DNA of 64,000 nt, from assembly GCF_004327285.1 (NCBI RefSeq), contig NZ_QJUI01000016.1, forward strand, positions 62,001-126,000, read 5' to 3'. This stretch comes from Phytopseudomonas daroniae. Lineage in GTDB: Bacteria > Pseudomonadota > Gammaproteobacteria > Pseudomonadales > Pseudomonadaceae. Position 1 is the first letter of the stretch. Every line of letters begins with the position of its first letter. Shown in pieces: positions 53,972 to 63,311 of the stretch. The notes under the pieces are model-generated. The model was not told the origin of the DNA. It did no database searches and saw nothing but the letters and a program-made list of their open reading frames with translations. The position numbers and the translations under genes were made by a program.

Positions 53972-55648
53972 ATGTCCGTGAAACAGCACAACATGAAATC
54001 CTGGTTCAAGAGCGGTTCGCCCTGGATCTGGATGAACGCCGGTGCGGTATCCATCGCCATCATCATGACCCTGGGTCTGCTGGCCGTGATCGCCACCCGT
54101 GGTCTGGCCCACTTCTGGCCGGCCGACATCATCGAGGCCAGCTACCAGATCCCTGGTGAAGAAGCCAAGATCATGGCCGGCGAAGTGGTGCAGAAGGAAG
54201 AGATTCCCCGTGCCCGCCTGGCCTCTGCCGGCTTGCCGGTGAACGTCGAGGGCGGCGAGTTCATGACTCGCGAGCTGCTCAAGGTCGGTAACCGCGATCT
54301 GTATGGCGCGGACTTCTCCTGGGTGGTCGGCGAATGGCTCAGTGAGCAGCGCAAGCCCGAGACCCTGACCGCCTTCGAGCGCCGCGAGTGGGGCAACTTC
54401 TACGGCTACCTGATCAACGTCAAGGAAGACGGCAAGCTGGTTGCCGAAGGCGATGCCGCCTGGCCGGAACTGCAGAAGCGCATCGAGCGCGTCGACGATC
54501 TGCACGGCCAGATCGTGCAGTTGGAGAAACGTGATATCGGCCGCATCAACGCCGGTCTCGAGCGCGTCCGTCTGCAGACCCGCAAGCTGGAACTCAGCGG
54601 TGGATTGACCGACGCGGCCCAGGCCGACCTCGACGCCGAGCGTGCCCGCTGGGATGCCGAGTACAAGGTGCTGGAAGCCGAGCTGAATGCCCGTCATCAG
54701 CAGTTCAATCGCGACAGCATGACCGTTCGTTCGGCCGATGGCCGCGAGCAGGAAATCAGCCTCGGCAAAGTGGTGCGCGCTTTCCGCCCGAACGCCATGT
54801 CGACCCTCGACAAGCTCAGCTTCTACGGCAGCAAGCTGTGGGAGTTCGTCAGCGACGATCCGCGAGAGGCGAATACCGAGGGCGGTATCTTCCCGGCGAT
54901 CTTCGGCACCATCATGATGACCCTGATCATGGCGGTCATCGTCACCCCGTTTGGCGTGGTTGCGGCGATCTATCTGCGCGAATACGCCAAGCAGGGCCCG
55001 CTGACCCGGGTCATCCGCATCGCGGTGAACAACCTGGCCGGTGTCCCGGCGATCGTTTACGGTGTGTTCGGCCTGGGCTTCTTCGTCTACGTGCTGGGTG
55101 GTTCGATCGACCGCCTGTTCTTCCCCGAGGCAGCGCCGGCACCGACCTTCGGTACGCCGGGCCTGCTGTGGGCCTCATTGACCCTGGCACTGCTCGCCGT
55201 GCCGGTGGTGATCGTCGCCACCGAAGAAGGTCTGGCGCGTATTCCGCGGGCGCTGCGTGAAGGTTCCCTGGCGCTGGGTGCGACCAAGGTCGAAACCCTC
55301 TGGCGCGTGGTGCTGCCGATGGCCAGCCCGGCGATGATGACCGGGCTGATCCTTGCCGTGGCCCGTGCCGCGGGTGAAGTGGCGCCGCTGATGCTGGTCG
55401 GTGTGGTGAAACTGGCGCCGAGCCTGCCGGTCGATGGTAACTATCCTTACCTGCACCTCGACCAGAAGATCATGCACCTGGGCTTCCATATCTATGACGT
55501 CGGCTTCCAAAGCCCCAACGTCGAGGCCGCGCGGCCGCTGGTTTATGCCACCGCGCTGCTGCTGGTAATGGTGATCGCAATTCTCAACCTGACGGCCGTT
55601 TACATGCGCAACCGCCTGCGCGAGAAGTACAAGGCCCTGGACCACTAA
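53972..55648 (+). CDS. pstA: Phosphate ABC transporter permease PstA (long form)
   Basis: A 558-residue permease with a DUF3333-like N-terminal extension. After the first helix (SIAIIMTLGLLAVIATRGLA), about 230 periplasmic residues include a strongly helical coiled-coil stretch (ELQKRIERVDDLHGQIVQLE and on). The permease domain then follows: FPAIFGTIMMTLIMAVIVTP, IAVNNLAGVPAIVYGVFGLG and VARAAGEVAPLMLVGVVKLA. Both long permeases probably form a joint periplasmic structure (inference). It starts 13 bp after pstC. Confidence 0.94.
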   Translation: MSVKQHNMKSWFKSGSPWIWMNAGAVSIAIIMTLGLLAVIATRGLAHFWPADIIEASYQIPGEEAKIMAGEVVQKEEIPRARLASAGLPVNVEGGEFMTRELLKVGNRDLYGADFSWVVGEWLSEQRKPETLTAFERREWGNFYGYLINVKEDGKLVAEGDAAWPELQKRIERVDDLHGQIVQLEKRDIGRINAGLERVRLQTRKLELSGGLTDAAQADLDAERARWDAEYKVLEAELNARHQQFNRDSMTVRSADGREQEISLGKVVRAFRPNAMSTLDKLSFYGSKLWEFVSDDPREANTEGGIFPAIFGTIMMTLIMAVIVTPFGVVAAIYLREYAKQGPLTRVIRIAVNNLAGVPAIVYGVFGLGFFVYVLGGSIDRLFFPEAAPAPTFGTPGLLWASLTLALLAVPVVIVATEEGLARIPRALREGSLALGATKVETLWRVVLPMASPAMMTGLILAVARAAGEVAPLMLVGVVKLAPSLPVDGNYPYLHLDQKIMHLGFHIYDVGFQSPNVEAARPLVYATALLLVMVIAILNLTAVYMRNRLREKYKALDH

Positions 55649-55654
55649 ATCCGA

Positions 55655-55730
55655 GCCGCAAGCCTCAAGCCGCAAGCTTCAAGCAGAAGCGCGGCGGACG
55701 GGCTTGCAGCTTGCAGCTTGCAGCTTGGCG
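55655..55730 (+). repeat. Heptamer-repeat hairpin in the pstA-pstB gap
   Basis: CAAGC-type units (AGCCGCAAGCCTCAAGCCGC, then AAGCTTCAAGC) face GCTTGCA-type units (GCTTGCAGCTTGCAGCTTG at 55702-55720) across a short loop, giving a long stem with few mismatches. It occupies most of the 103-bp gap inside the operon. Confidence 0.75.
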
Positions 55731-55751
55731 CTGCGAACGGAGTGAGCACTT

Positions 55752-56585
55752 ATGCAACACGAAACCGCTACCCACGGCATCGACATCTCGGCCCTGGGCC
55801 GTGACAAGCAGAGCCTCGACCTGGCCAACGAAACCGTGGCCATCGAAGTACCGGGCCTGAACCTGTTCTACGGCGACAAGCAGGCCCTGTACGACGTCAA
55901 GATGAACATCCCCAAGCAGCGCGTGACCGCCTTCATCGGCCCGAGCGGCTGCGGCAAGTCGACCCTGCTGCGTACCTTCAACCGGATGAACGATCTGGTC
56001 GACGGTTGTCGCGTGGAAGGCGAGATCAACATCGACGGCCGCAACATCTACCGCAAGGGCGAAGACGTCGCCGAACTGCGTCGTCGCGTCGGCATGGTGT
56101 TCCAGAAGCCCAACCCGTTTCCCAAGAGCATCTACGAGAACGTGGTCTATGGCCTGCGTATTCAGGGCATCAACCAGAAGCGTGTGCTCGACGAGGCCGT
56201 GGAATGGGGCCTGAAGAGCGCCGCGCTGTGGGATGAGGTCAAGGATCGTCTGCATGACTCGGCCCTCGGCCTATCCGGCGGCCAGCAGCAGCGCCTGGTG
56301 ATCGCCCGCACGGTGGCGGTACAGCCGGAAGTGCTGCTGCTCGACGAGCCTTGCTCGGCCCTCGATCCGATCTCCACGCTGAAGGTCGAAGAGCTGATCT
56401 ACGAACTGAAATCCAAGTACACCATCGTCATCGTCACCCACAATATGCAGCAGGCTGCCCGGGTGTCCGACTACACGGCGTTCATGTACATGGGCAAGCT
56501 GATCGAGTTCGGCGATACCGACGCGCTGTTCACCAACCCCGAGAAGAAACAGACCGAGGACTACATCACCGGGCGTTACGGCTGA
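55752..56585 (+). CDS. pstB: Phosphate ABC transporter ATP-binding protein
   Basis: A 277-residue ATPase of the phosphate importer. Walker A is GPSGCGKST, the signature is [14 protein letters not shown], Walker B/D-loop is [12 protein letters not shown], and the H-loop is [13 protein letters not shown]. The PstB-specific ending [18 protein letters not shown] is present. An N-terminal extension of about 25 residues precedes the ABC domain, as in other pseudomonads. It lies between two heptamer-repeat hairpins. Confidence 0.97.
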   Translation: MQHETATHGIDISALGRDKQSLDLANETVAIEVPGLNLFYGDKQALYDVKMNIPKQRVTAFIGPSGCGKSTLLRTFNRMNDLVDGCRVEGEINIDGRNIYRKGEDVAELRRRVGMVFQKPNPFPKSIYENVVYGLRIQGINQKRVLDEAVEWGLKSAALWDEVKDRLHDSALGLSGGQQQRLVIARTVAVQPEVLLLDEPCSALDPISTLKVEELIYELKSKYTIVIVTHNMQQAARVSDYTAFMYMGKLIEFGDTDALFTNPEKKQTEDYITGRYG

Positions 56586-56590
56586 CAGCA

Positions 56591-56675
56591 GCTGCAAGCC
56601 GCAAGCTTCAAGCGGCAAGCAAGAGCGATTCACGACGACGATTAACTTGCAGCTTGAAGCTTGAAGCTTGAGGCT
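56591..56675 (+). repeat. Heptamer-repeat hairpin in the pstB-phoU gap
   Basis: GCAAGCCGCAAGCTTCAAGC (from 56594) is followed after about 30 bases by ACTTGCAGCTTGAAGCTTGA and AGCTTGAGGCTC (from 56645). The units and arrangement match the hairpin in the pstA-pstB gap, so two copies flank pstB. The right arm ends about 15 bp before the phoU start. Confidence 0.75.
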
Positions 56676-56690
56676 CGCGGAGCGACCAAG

Positions 56691-57419
56691 ATGATCAACA
56701 AAGACAGCCTGACCCATCACATTTCCCAGCAGTTCAACGCCGAGCTGGAGGATATACGCAGTCACCTCCTGGCCATGGGCGGCCTGGTCGAGAAGCAGGT
56801 CAACGACGCCGTCACTTCGCTGATCGAGGCCGACTCCGGCCTGGCCCAGCAAGTACGCGAGATCGACGACCAGATCAACCAGATGGAACGCAATATCGAC
56901 GAGGAATGCGTACGCATTCTCGCCCGTCGCCAGCCAGCGGCCTCGGATCTGCGCCTGATCATCAGCATCTCCAAGTCGGTGATCGACCTGGAGCGCATCG
57001 GCGACGAAGCGACCAAGATCGCCAAGCGCGCGATCCTGCTCACCGAAGAAGGCGAGTCGCCACGTGGCTATGTCGAGGTTCGCCACATCGGTGATCAGGT
57101 GCGCAAGATGGTGCAGGAGGCGCTGGACGCTTTCGCTCGTTTCGACGCCGACCTGGCGTTGTCGGTCGCGCAGTATGACAAGACCGTCGACCGCGAGTAC
57201 AAGACGGCGCTGCGCGAGCTGGTCACCTACATGATGGAAGATCCGCGTTCGATCTCCCGCGTGCTCAACGTGATCTGGGCGCTGCGTTCGCTGGAACGTA
57301 TCGGCGATCACGCGCGCAATATCGCTGAACTGGTGATCTATCTGGTGCGCGGCACCGACGTCAAACACATCGGCCTGACCCGCATGCAGGAAGAAGTGCA
57401 GGGCGGCGCCAAAGAGTGA
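56691..57419 (+). CDS. phoU: Phosphate signalling protein PhoU
   Basis: A 242-residue all-helical protein linking the Pst transporter to the PhoR kinase and repressing the Pho regulon at high phosphate. The two family repeats show the metal-binding motifs SVIDLERIGDEATKIAKRA and RSLERIGDHARNIAELVIYL. The start at 56691 gives the usual MINKDSLTHHISQQF; the longer frame from 56661 lies in the repeat hairpin. Confidence 0.96.
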   Translation: MINKDSLTHHISQQFNAELEDIRSHLLAMGGLVEKQVNDAVTSLIEADSGLAQQVREIDDQINQMERNIDEECVRILARRQPAASDLRLIISISKSVIDLERIGDEATKIAKRAILLTEEGESPRGYVEVRHIGDQVRKMVQEALDAFARFDADLALSVAQYDKTVDREYKTALRELVTYMMEDPRSISRVLNVIWALRSLERIGDHARNIAELVIYLVRGTDVKHIGLTRMQEEVQGGAKE

Positions 57420-57560
57420 TCCTGGCTGCCTGGTAACCTGAGAACGCGTGGATACCCGATGAGGGGAGGCTGTCTCCACGCGCTTCGCAGCGTTACGCTT
57501 TAGTATTGGCCTTAGGTCAGTGCCCGCGACTATGCTAATGACCATTCGAGGGAGTGGTCG

Positions 57561-58460
57561 ATGAGCAAAGTCAGTGTATTGGTGGTGGACGATGCCACCT
57601 TTATCCGCGATCTGGTGAAGAAGGGGCTACGCGACCATCTTCCCGGTATCCAGATCGAGGAAGCCGTCAATGGGCGCAAGGCCCAGCAGGTGCTCGGCCG
57701 TAACCCGATCGACCTGATCCTCTGTGATTGGGAAATGCCGGAGATGTCGGGGCTTGAGCTGCTGCAATGGTGCCGTGAACAGGAAGCGCTGAAAGGTGTG
57801 CCGTTCATCATGGTCACCAGCCGTGGCGACAAGGAAAACGTCGTGCAGGCCATTCAGGCCGGTGTCTCGGACTTCATTGGCAAGCCGTTCTCCAACGAAC
57901 AACTGATCACCAAGGTCAAGAAGGCCTTGCAGCGCAGTGGCAAACTGGCGCGACTGATGGCGTCTGCTCCGCCGAAGATGCTCAGTACCGGCGCCTTCGC
58001 CAATGATTCGCTGGCGGCGCTGACTGCCGGCAAAGCCGAAGTGGTGCGCCCGCCCGGCGCAGCGCAGCAGGCGGCGCCCAGCGTCAGTCCGGCTTCCGCC
58101 AAGGCTGTGTCAAGCACGCCGATGGGCCGCAGCCAGGGTCAGATGCGTCTGTCGGGTGGCACGATGGCCTGTGTGATCAAGGCTCTGAGCCTCAAGGAGG
58201 CGTTGCTGGTGGTCAAGCGCGGCGAGCTGATTCCTCAAGTGCTGGAAAGCGTGGTGCTCGATCTGGAGCAGGGCGAGGCGTCGGAAGTGGCACGTCTCAA
58301 CGGCTATCTGCACAGCATCGCTGCCTTCGAGCCAAAGCCCGATAGTGAATGGCTGCAGGTGGTAGTGCGTTTCGTCGACCGTGACCCGCAAAAGCTGGAT
58401 TACCTGTCACGGCTGATCGCCCGCGGCACCACCCAGAAGCACTTCACGCCAGGTGGCTAA
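57561..58460 (+). CDS. CheY-like response regulator with uncharacterised C-terminal domain
   Basis: A 299-residue response regulator. The receiver domain (residues 1-125) has the acidic pair in VLVVDDATFIRD, the phospho-acceptor Asp in LILCDWEMPEMSG, the Thr/Ser in FIMVTSRGDKENV and the Lys in DFIGKPFSNEQL. A Pro/Ala/Ser linker (about 140-190) leads to an alpha/beta domain (LSGGTMACVIKALSLKEALL and on) that I do not recognise; it has no helix-turn-helix or GGDEF. It follows phoU as in P. aeruginosa, after 141 bp. Phosphate-linked signalling is possible but unproven. Confidence 0.87.
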   Translation: MSKVSVLVVDDATFIRDLVKKGLRDHLPGIQIEEAVNGRKAQQVLGRNPIDLILCDWEMPEMSGLELLQWCREQEALKGVPFIMVTSRGDKENVVQAIQAGVSDFIGKPFSNEQLITKVKKALQRSGKLARLMASAPPKMLSTGAFANDSLAALTAGKAEVVRPPGAAQQAAPSVSPASAKAVSSTPMGRSQGQMRLSGGTMACVIKALSLKEALLVVKRGELIPQVLESVVLDLEQGEASEVARLNGYLHSIAAFEPKPDSEWLQVVVRFVDRDPQKLDYLSRLIARGTTQKHFTPGG

Positions 58461-58536
58461 GCCGCATCTGATTCACCACCCTCGACACGCTGCTCATCAA
58501 CCACTCTCGCAATCGCCGAACAGCCCGTTAAGCCTG

Positions 58537-59955
58537 TCATGCAACGTCGTTGAGATGCTGCTGCCAGGATTCCGGAATCTGCTCCAGACGCGGATAGTTG
58601 ATCGCTTCCAGCTGCAGGTGCGGTAGCAGGAACGGTGTGTGGCGCAGATGTTCGGGCAGGCTGCTCAGTTCCGGAATCCACAAGCTCACGTACTCGCCCT
58701 GAGGGTCGTACTGGCGGGCTTGCTTGAGTGCGTTGAACATGCGCTTGAGCCGCGGATCGCTGGCGACTCCGGCGAGGTAGGCCCAGTTGCCCCAGTTGCT
58801 GGCCGGATCGTAGTCGATCAGGTGCTCCTCGAACCAGGCGGCGCCATGGCGCCAGTCCTGCTGCAGGTCGCTGACCAGGTAACTGGCGGCCACCTGCCTG
58901 CCCCGATTGGACATGAAACCGGTGGCGACCAGCTCGCGCATGTTGGCGTCGACCAGCGGCATCCCGGTGCGGCCTTGCGCCCAACGCTCGAAGCGTTCAT
59001 CGATCTGTTGCGGAGCACGCTCGGTGGCCTTCAGGCCGCCAGCCTCGAACAGTGCCTGGCCATGGCGCTGCAGGGTGCAGCGAAAGAATTCGCGCCACAG
59101 CAGCTCCAGCCACAGCCAGTGGGTGGACTCGTTGGCACCGTAGAGTGATTCATGGCGGCGCAACTCGGCGGCGGTACGGCGCGGCGACAGGCTGCCGTTG
59201 GCCAGCCAGGGCGAGAACTTCGACGAGTATTCGCTGCCGATCATGCCGTTGCGCGTTTCCTTGTAGCGGCGCACGCCCTGGCTGTCCCACAGGTAATCGC
59301 GCAGCCGTGCCTGGGCAGCGATTTCGCCTCCCGAGAAGGGGAATGCGCTCGGCGCGACGCTCAGGGCATCGCCAAGGCCGAACTGGAATCGGGTCGGCAG
59401 GCCGAAGGCCTGTGTATCGACGCCCTCCGGTAATGGTGGCAACTGATCCGGTGCGGCCTGGGGCTGGAACACGTACTGGCGTGCATCGATCAGGGCGCGG
59501 AACTGGCTGTACACCCGCGGTAATTGTTCCAGAGGGCATGGCAGTTCGGTTTCGCTGAACAAGCCGTTGCTCTGCGCCGTACGCAGGGGAACGGCGCCAA
59601 GGTTTTCGCGTACGCGAGCGAGCTGTGCGAGTTCCTGCGGGGCGATTTCGTCGAGGGTCAGAACCTGCTGCAGGTCGAACTGCTCGACCATCTGCACGAT
59701 CACTTCTTCCGGCTTGCCGTTTATCACCAGGAGTTTCGAGCCGCGCTGGCGCAGGGCGCTGTCGAGGGCGCTCAGGCTCTCCAGCAGAAAACGCGCACGG
59801 TGCACGCCGATGCGTCGGCTGCCGAACTCATCGAGCTGCAGCAGCGCCGGGTCGAGCACGTACAGGGGCAGGAGATGGTTGGCGCCAAGGGCAGCCTGCA
59901 GTGCGGGATGATCGTCGAGGCGTAGATCCTGTTTGAACCAGAGCAGCGCACGCAT
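58537..59955 (-). CDS. DASH-family cryptochrome / photolyase
   Basis: A 472-residue flavoprotein. The N-terminal photolyase domain starts MRALLWFKQDLRLDDHPALQ. The FAD-binding half has the DASH hallmark RRYKETRNGMIGSEYSSKFS and TGMPLVDANMRELVATGFMS. SNRGRQVAASYLVSDLQQDW and SNWGNWAYLAGVASDPRLKR complete the pattern. DASH proteins repair cyclobutane dimers in single-stranded DNA and may sense blue light. The ATG at 59955 has GAGGG 8 bases upstream. Classical PhrB is less likely given these motifs. Confidence 0.9.
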   Translation of the reverse strand: MRALLWFKQDLRLDDHPALQAALGANHLLPLYVLDPALLQLDEFGSRRIGVHRARFLLESLSALDSALRQRGSKLLVINGKPEEVIVQMVEQFDLQQVLTLDEIAPQELAQLARVRENLGAVPLRTAQSNGLFSETELPCPLEQLPRVYSQFRALIDARQYVFQPQAAPDQLPPLPEGVDTQAFGLPTRFQFGLGDALSVAPSAFPFSGGEIAAQARLRDYLWDSQGVRRYKETRNGMIGSEYSSKFSPWLANGSLSPRRTAAELRRHESLYGANESTHWLWLELLWREFFRCTLQRHGQALFEAGGLKATERAPQQIDERFERWAQGRTGMPLVDANMRELVATGFMSNRGRQVAASYLVSDLQQDWRHGAAWFEEHLIDYDPASNWGNWAYLAGVASDPRLKRMFNALKQARQYDPQGEYVSLWIPELSSLPEHLRHTPFLLPHLQLEAINYPRLEQIPESWQQHLNDVA

Positions 59956-60114
59956 GGGATGTTCCCTCATAGTGGTCTGCATATGGATTACCGAGTGGTG
60001 CGACAAGTTCAGCGTCGCCTGCTGGCGGTTCGTGGACGGTAATACGACGGTGCATTGCTGACTGACGTCGGCTGCAGTAGCCACTAGACTGTGCGGCTGT
60101 TTTCAGGAGCCCCT

Positions 60115-60708
60115 ATGGACATCGTCAGCATCGCCGTTCTGATCTTTCTGGTCACCGACCCGTTCGGCAACATCGCCATCTATATCGCCGCGTTGAAGAA
60201 CGTCGCGCCCGAGCGTCGCTTCCGCGTGGCCGCCCGTGAGTTGCTATTCGCCCTGGCATTGCTGCTACTGTTCCTTACCTTTGGTGACAAAGTGCTCAGC
60301 GCTCTGGGCCTGTCGCGGGAGGCAACGGCGATTGCCGGGGGTATCATCCTGTTCGTCATCGCCATGCGCCTGATTTTCCCCAGCCCGCAGGGCCTGCTGG
60401 GCGATGTCCCTGACGGCGAGCCAATGCTGGTTCCGTTGGCCACCCCGGCGGTGGCCGGGCCTTCGGCACTGGCGGTGCTGATGACGCTGCGCAACACCCA
60501 CGAGGGGCAACTCTGGGAGCTTTATCTGGGTGTGTTGCTGGCCTGGGCCGCGACCGCCTTCATCCTGCTGCAGGCCTCGACGCTGCAGCGTTTCCTCGGC
60601 CCTCGCGGGCTGACCGCAGTGGAGCGACTGATGGGCATGCTGTTGATCATGCTCAGCGTCGACATGCTGCTGGACAATCTACAAAGCGTATTGCATATCC
60701 AACCATGA
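60115..60708 (+). CDS. MarC-family integral membrane protein (YhgN type)
   Basis: A 197-residue inner-membrane protein with six hydrophobic helices: IVSIAVLIFLVTDPFGNIAI at the start, ATAIAGGIILFVIAMRLIFP in the middle, and VERLMGMLLIMLSVDMLLDN at the end. PLATPAVAGPSALAVLM is the family signature. The original link of MarC to multiple antibiotic resistance is not generally accepted, and the function is unknown. The ATG at 60115 follows CAGGAG. Its stop overlaps the amidase start by 4 bases. Confidence 0.9.
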   Translation: MDIVSIAVLIFLVTDPFGNIAIYIAALKNVAPERRFRVAARELLFALALLLLFLTFGDKVLSALGLSREATAIAGGIILFVIAMRLIFPSPQGLLGDVPDGEPMLVPLATPAVAGPSALAVLMTLRNTHEGQLWELYLGVLLAWAATAFILLQASTLQRFLGPRGLTAVERLMGMLLIMLSVDMLLDNLQSVLHIQP

Positions 60709-61487
60709 AATTCTTCAGTCTTGCCTTGTTCGCCCTCCTGCTCGCCGGTTGCAGCAGCGGGCCACGCATCGATCACAGCTACACATCCAGCGGTCAGAGC
60801 AGCCGGGTGCAGTACATCGTGCTGCACTACACCTCGGCCGACCTGCCACGATCCCTGGAGCTGCTGACCAAGGAAGAAGTCAGTGCTCACTATCTGATCA
60901 ACGCGGTGCCGCCGACCATCTACCAATTGGTGGACGAGAATCGTCGTGCCTGGCACGCCGGGGTCAGCGAGTGGCAGGGCCGCACCTGGCTCAACGGCAC
61001 TACCATCGGTATCGAACTGATCAATCAGGGGTACTTCGATACGCCCAAAGGGCGTTACTGGCAGCCTTATGCCCAGCCGCAGATCGACGCGCTGATCGTG
61101 CTGCTCAAGGACATCATGCAGCGCCACCAGCTGCCGCCTGGCAGCATCATCGGTCACAGCGATATCGCGCCGCAGCGCAAGGTCGATCCGGGCCCGCTGT
61201 TTCCCTGGAAGCAACTGGCCGATGCCGGCCTGATGCCCTGGCCGAATGCCGCCGTCGTGGCGCGTGAACAGGCTGCCTTCAGTGTCAGCCTGCCAGACAT
61301 CGAGTGGTTTCAGCAGCAGTTGGTGGAGCAGGGGTACGTGGTGCCAGACACCGGTGTCCTCGACGAAGCCACGCGCAACGTGATCCGGGCCTTCCAGATG
61401 AAGTACCGGCAAGCGCTCTACGATGGCCAGCCGGACGCGGAAACAGCGGCGCTGCTGCTGGTGCTCAACCGCATGGGCAAGGCATAG
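60705..61487 (+). CDS. N-acetylmuramoyl-L-alanine amidase lipoprotein (AmiD/AmpDh-like)
   Basis: A 260-residue lipoprotein. The lipobox LLAGC lies at about residues 12-16. The amidase_2 domain has zinc-ligand blocks VLHYTSAD, RRAWHAGVSEWQGRTWLNGT, GIELINQG and GHSDIAPQRKVDPGPLFPW. A peptidoglycan-binding domain follows (FQQQLVEQGYVVPDTGVLDE and on). It cleaves the amide between MurNAc and the stem peptide, probably at the outer-membrane inner face in cell-wall recycling. It overlaps marC by 4 bp and is cotranslated with it. Confidence 0.93.
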   Translation: MKFFSLALFALLLAGCSSGPRIDHSYTSSGQSSRVQYIVLHYTSADLPRSLELLTKEEVSAHYLINAVPPTIYQLVDENRRAWHAGVSEWQGRTWLNGTTIGIELINQGYFDTPKGRYWQPYAQPQIDALIVLLKDIMQRHQLPPGSIIGHSDIAPQRKVDPGPLFPWKQLADAGLMPWPNAAVVAREQAAFSVSLPDIEWFQQQLVEQGYVVPDTGVLDEATRNVIRAFQMKYRQALYDGQPDAETAALLLVLNRMGKA

Positions 61488-61526
61488 CGGGGGTGCCGTC
61501 AATGTGGCGCCCGTACCGTTGCCTGC

Positions 61527-63311
61527 TTACAGTGGCAGTGCCATATGGAAGCGCGCGCCCTGGCCAGGCTGGGATTCGGCACCGATGCGCCCGCCATGCA
61601 GCCGGACGATTTCCTTGCACAGTGCCAGGCCGAGCCCGGCGCCACCCTTCTTGCGACCGATTTGTACGAAGGGTTCGAACAGCCTGGCCTGCTGGCCGTA
61701 GGCGATGCCTTCGCCTTCATCCTTGACGCTGATCAGCAGCCGGTCGTCCTGGCGTTGCGCCTGCAGATTGATGGTTCCGGCCTCGGGGCTGTGACGCAGG
61801 GCGTTGTCGATCAGGTGATCGAGTACGCGGTCGATCTGTGCCCGATCCAGATGGATGCGCGGCAGTGCATCGCCCGTCTCCAGCGCCAGACTGACCTGTA
61901 GTGCCTGCGCCTTGCCAGCGTGTCGTTTGGCGGCCTGTTCGAGCAGATCGGGAATGTCGCAAGGCGCCAACTCGAGTTTCTGCACGCCGCTCTGGTAGCG
62001 CGAGAAATTCAGCAGATCCTCGATCAGGTGCACCAGGCGTTCCATTTCCTCGTCGAGGATGCGCACCAGATCGGCTTCGCGGGACTCTTCGGCGAACTTG
62101 CTGCGCTCGCGCAACAGGCCGAACGCCATGTGCATGCCGGTCACCGGTGTGCGCAGCTCGTGGGAGGCGCGCAGCACGAACTCGTTACGGGCTCGCTCGA
62201 AGGCACGCTGTTCGGTGACGTCATGCAGCACCATCACGGCGCCGAGGATATGCCCCTGGCTGTGGCTGACCGGCGTCAGGCTGTACTTGAGCAGGCGGGT
62301 TTCGCCGTTCGCTTCGACCTGCAGATCCGCCAGCCGCTGTTCCAGGCTGTGGCCCTGCAATACGTGCTGCAGCTGGTCATCCAGTTCGGGGCGCGCCAGG
62401 GCCTGGCTGGGGCTTTGACCGAGCGGCTGGTCGTGCCAGCCGAGCTGTCGCTGGGCGACCGGGTTGAAATGTTCCAGCAGGCCATCGCGACCGAAGATCA
62501 ACAGGCCGTCGTCGATGCTGTCGAGCACCGCCTGCAGGCGGTGCTGTTCGGCCATCAGCGCCTCGACGTTGCTGCTCTTGAGCTGGCGCAGGCTTTCCGC
62601 CATGAGGCCGAAGCGGCGGCTCAGCGCAGACAGTTCGGCAACCGGGGTAATCGGCAGCGTTACCTGGAAATCCCCCCGGCCAATCTGATCGGCGGCGCGA
62701 GCCAGGGCATCGATGGGTTGGCCGACCCGGCGGGCGATGGTGTGGGCGGTGATGAAACCGATCACCAATACCGCCAGCCCGACCAGCCCCAACAGCCCGG
62801 CGATCAGCCAGGCGCGCTCGCGGGCTTTGGCTTCCGAGTGCTGCACGGCAGCCACATAGCTCATTTGCAGGGTGTTGAGGCGGTCGCGAACGGTTTCGAT
62901 GATCTTGGCGAAATCGTCATTGACGAGCAACTCGTGGCGCACGGCCAGTGGATCTTCGAGCAGGCGGCTGAATTTCTGATAGTCGGTCTGGATCTCGACG
63001 ATCGCCTGACGGTCACTGTCCGTTGTGTTTGCCTTCAAGCCATCGTCGATCCATTTGCGGATGCGCCGATCGGATTCCTGCAGGCTCTGCACCGTCTGCT
63101 GGTCGAAATCCTCACTGAGCATCAGAAAGAGCTGCTTGCCCAGCTCCTGGCGCAGGTCGAGGCTTTCGCTGATGACCTTCAGGTTGTGTGCCAGCGTCTG
63201 GTTTTGCGACTGGGTAAGCTGCAGCACGCTGAAGATACTCAGCATCAGGCCCAGCAAGGCGACGGTGAGCAGGGCGCTGGTGCTGAGAAACAGCTTGCTG
63301 CGAAGCTTCAT
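61527..63311 (-). CDS. kinB: Sensor histidine kinase KinB
   Basis: A 594-residue inner-membrane kinase. Helix 1 (residues about 8-32), a periplasmic helical sensor, helix 2 ([20 protein letters not shown], about 168-188), HAMP, a PAS domain ([19 protein letters not shown]) and the kinase core follow in order. The phospho-acceptor motif is [15 protein letters not shown], the N box is [16 protein letters not shown], and the G boxes are [11 protein letters not shown] and [19 protein letters not shown]. The resemblance and pairing with algB identify KinB, which acts in alginate and virulence control in P. aeruginosa. The start overlaps the algB stop by 4 bases. Confidence 0.93.
   Translation of the reverse strand: MKLRSKLFLSTSALLTVALLGLMLSIFSVLQLTQSQNQTLAHNLKVISESLDLRQELGKQLFLMLSEDFDQQTVQSLQESDRRIRKWIDDGLKANTTDSDRQAIVEIQTDYQKFSRLLEDPLAVRHELLVNDDFAKIIETVRDRLNTLQMSYVAAVQHSEAKARERAWLIAGLLGLVGLAVLVIGFITAHTIARRVGQPIDALARAADQIGRGDFQVTLPITPVAELSALSRRFGLMAESLRQLKSSNVEALMAEQHRLQAVLDSIDDGLLIFGRDGLLEHFNPVAQRQLGWHDQPLGQSPSQALARPELDDQLQHVLQGHSLEQRLADLQVEANGETRLLKYSLTPVSHSQGHILGAVMVLHDVTEQRAFERARNEFVLRASHELRTPVTGMHMAFGLLRERSKFAEESREADLVRILDEEMERLVHLIEDLLNFSRYQSGVQKLELAPCDIPDLLEQAAKRHAGKAQALQVSLALETGDALPRIHLDRAQIDRVLDHLIDNALRHSPEAGTINLQAQRQDDRLLISVKDEGEGIAYGQQARLFEPFVQIGRKKGGAGLGLALCKEIVRLHGGRIGAESQPGQGARFHMALPL

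Noticed and set aside
52849-54132. 427-codon frame antisense to pstC/pstA
   Set aside because: Gln/His/Arg-rich shadow crossing the boundary of two real genes.
55655-56675. Repeat-spacer array resembling CRISPR in the pst operon
   Set aside because: Units are 7 bp with no unique spacers of constant length, face each other as hairpins, and no cas gene is present.
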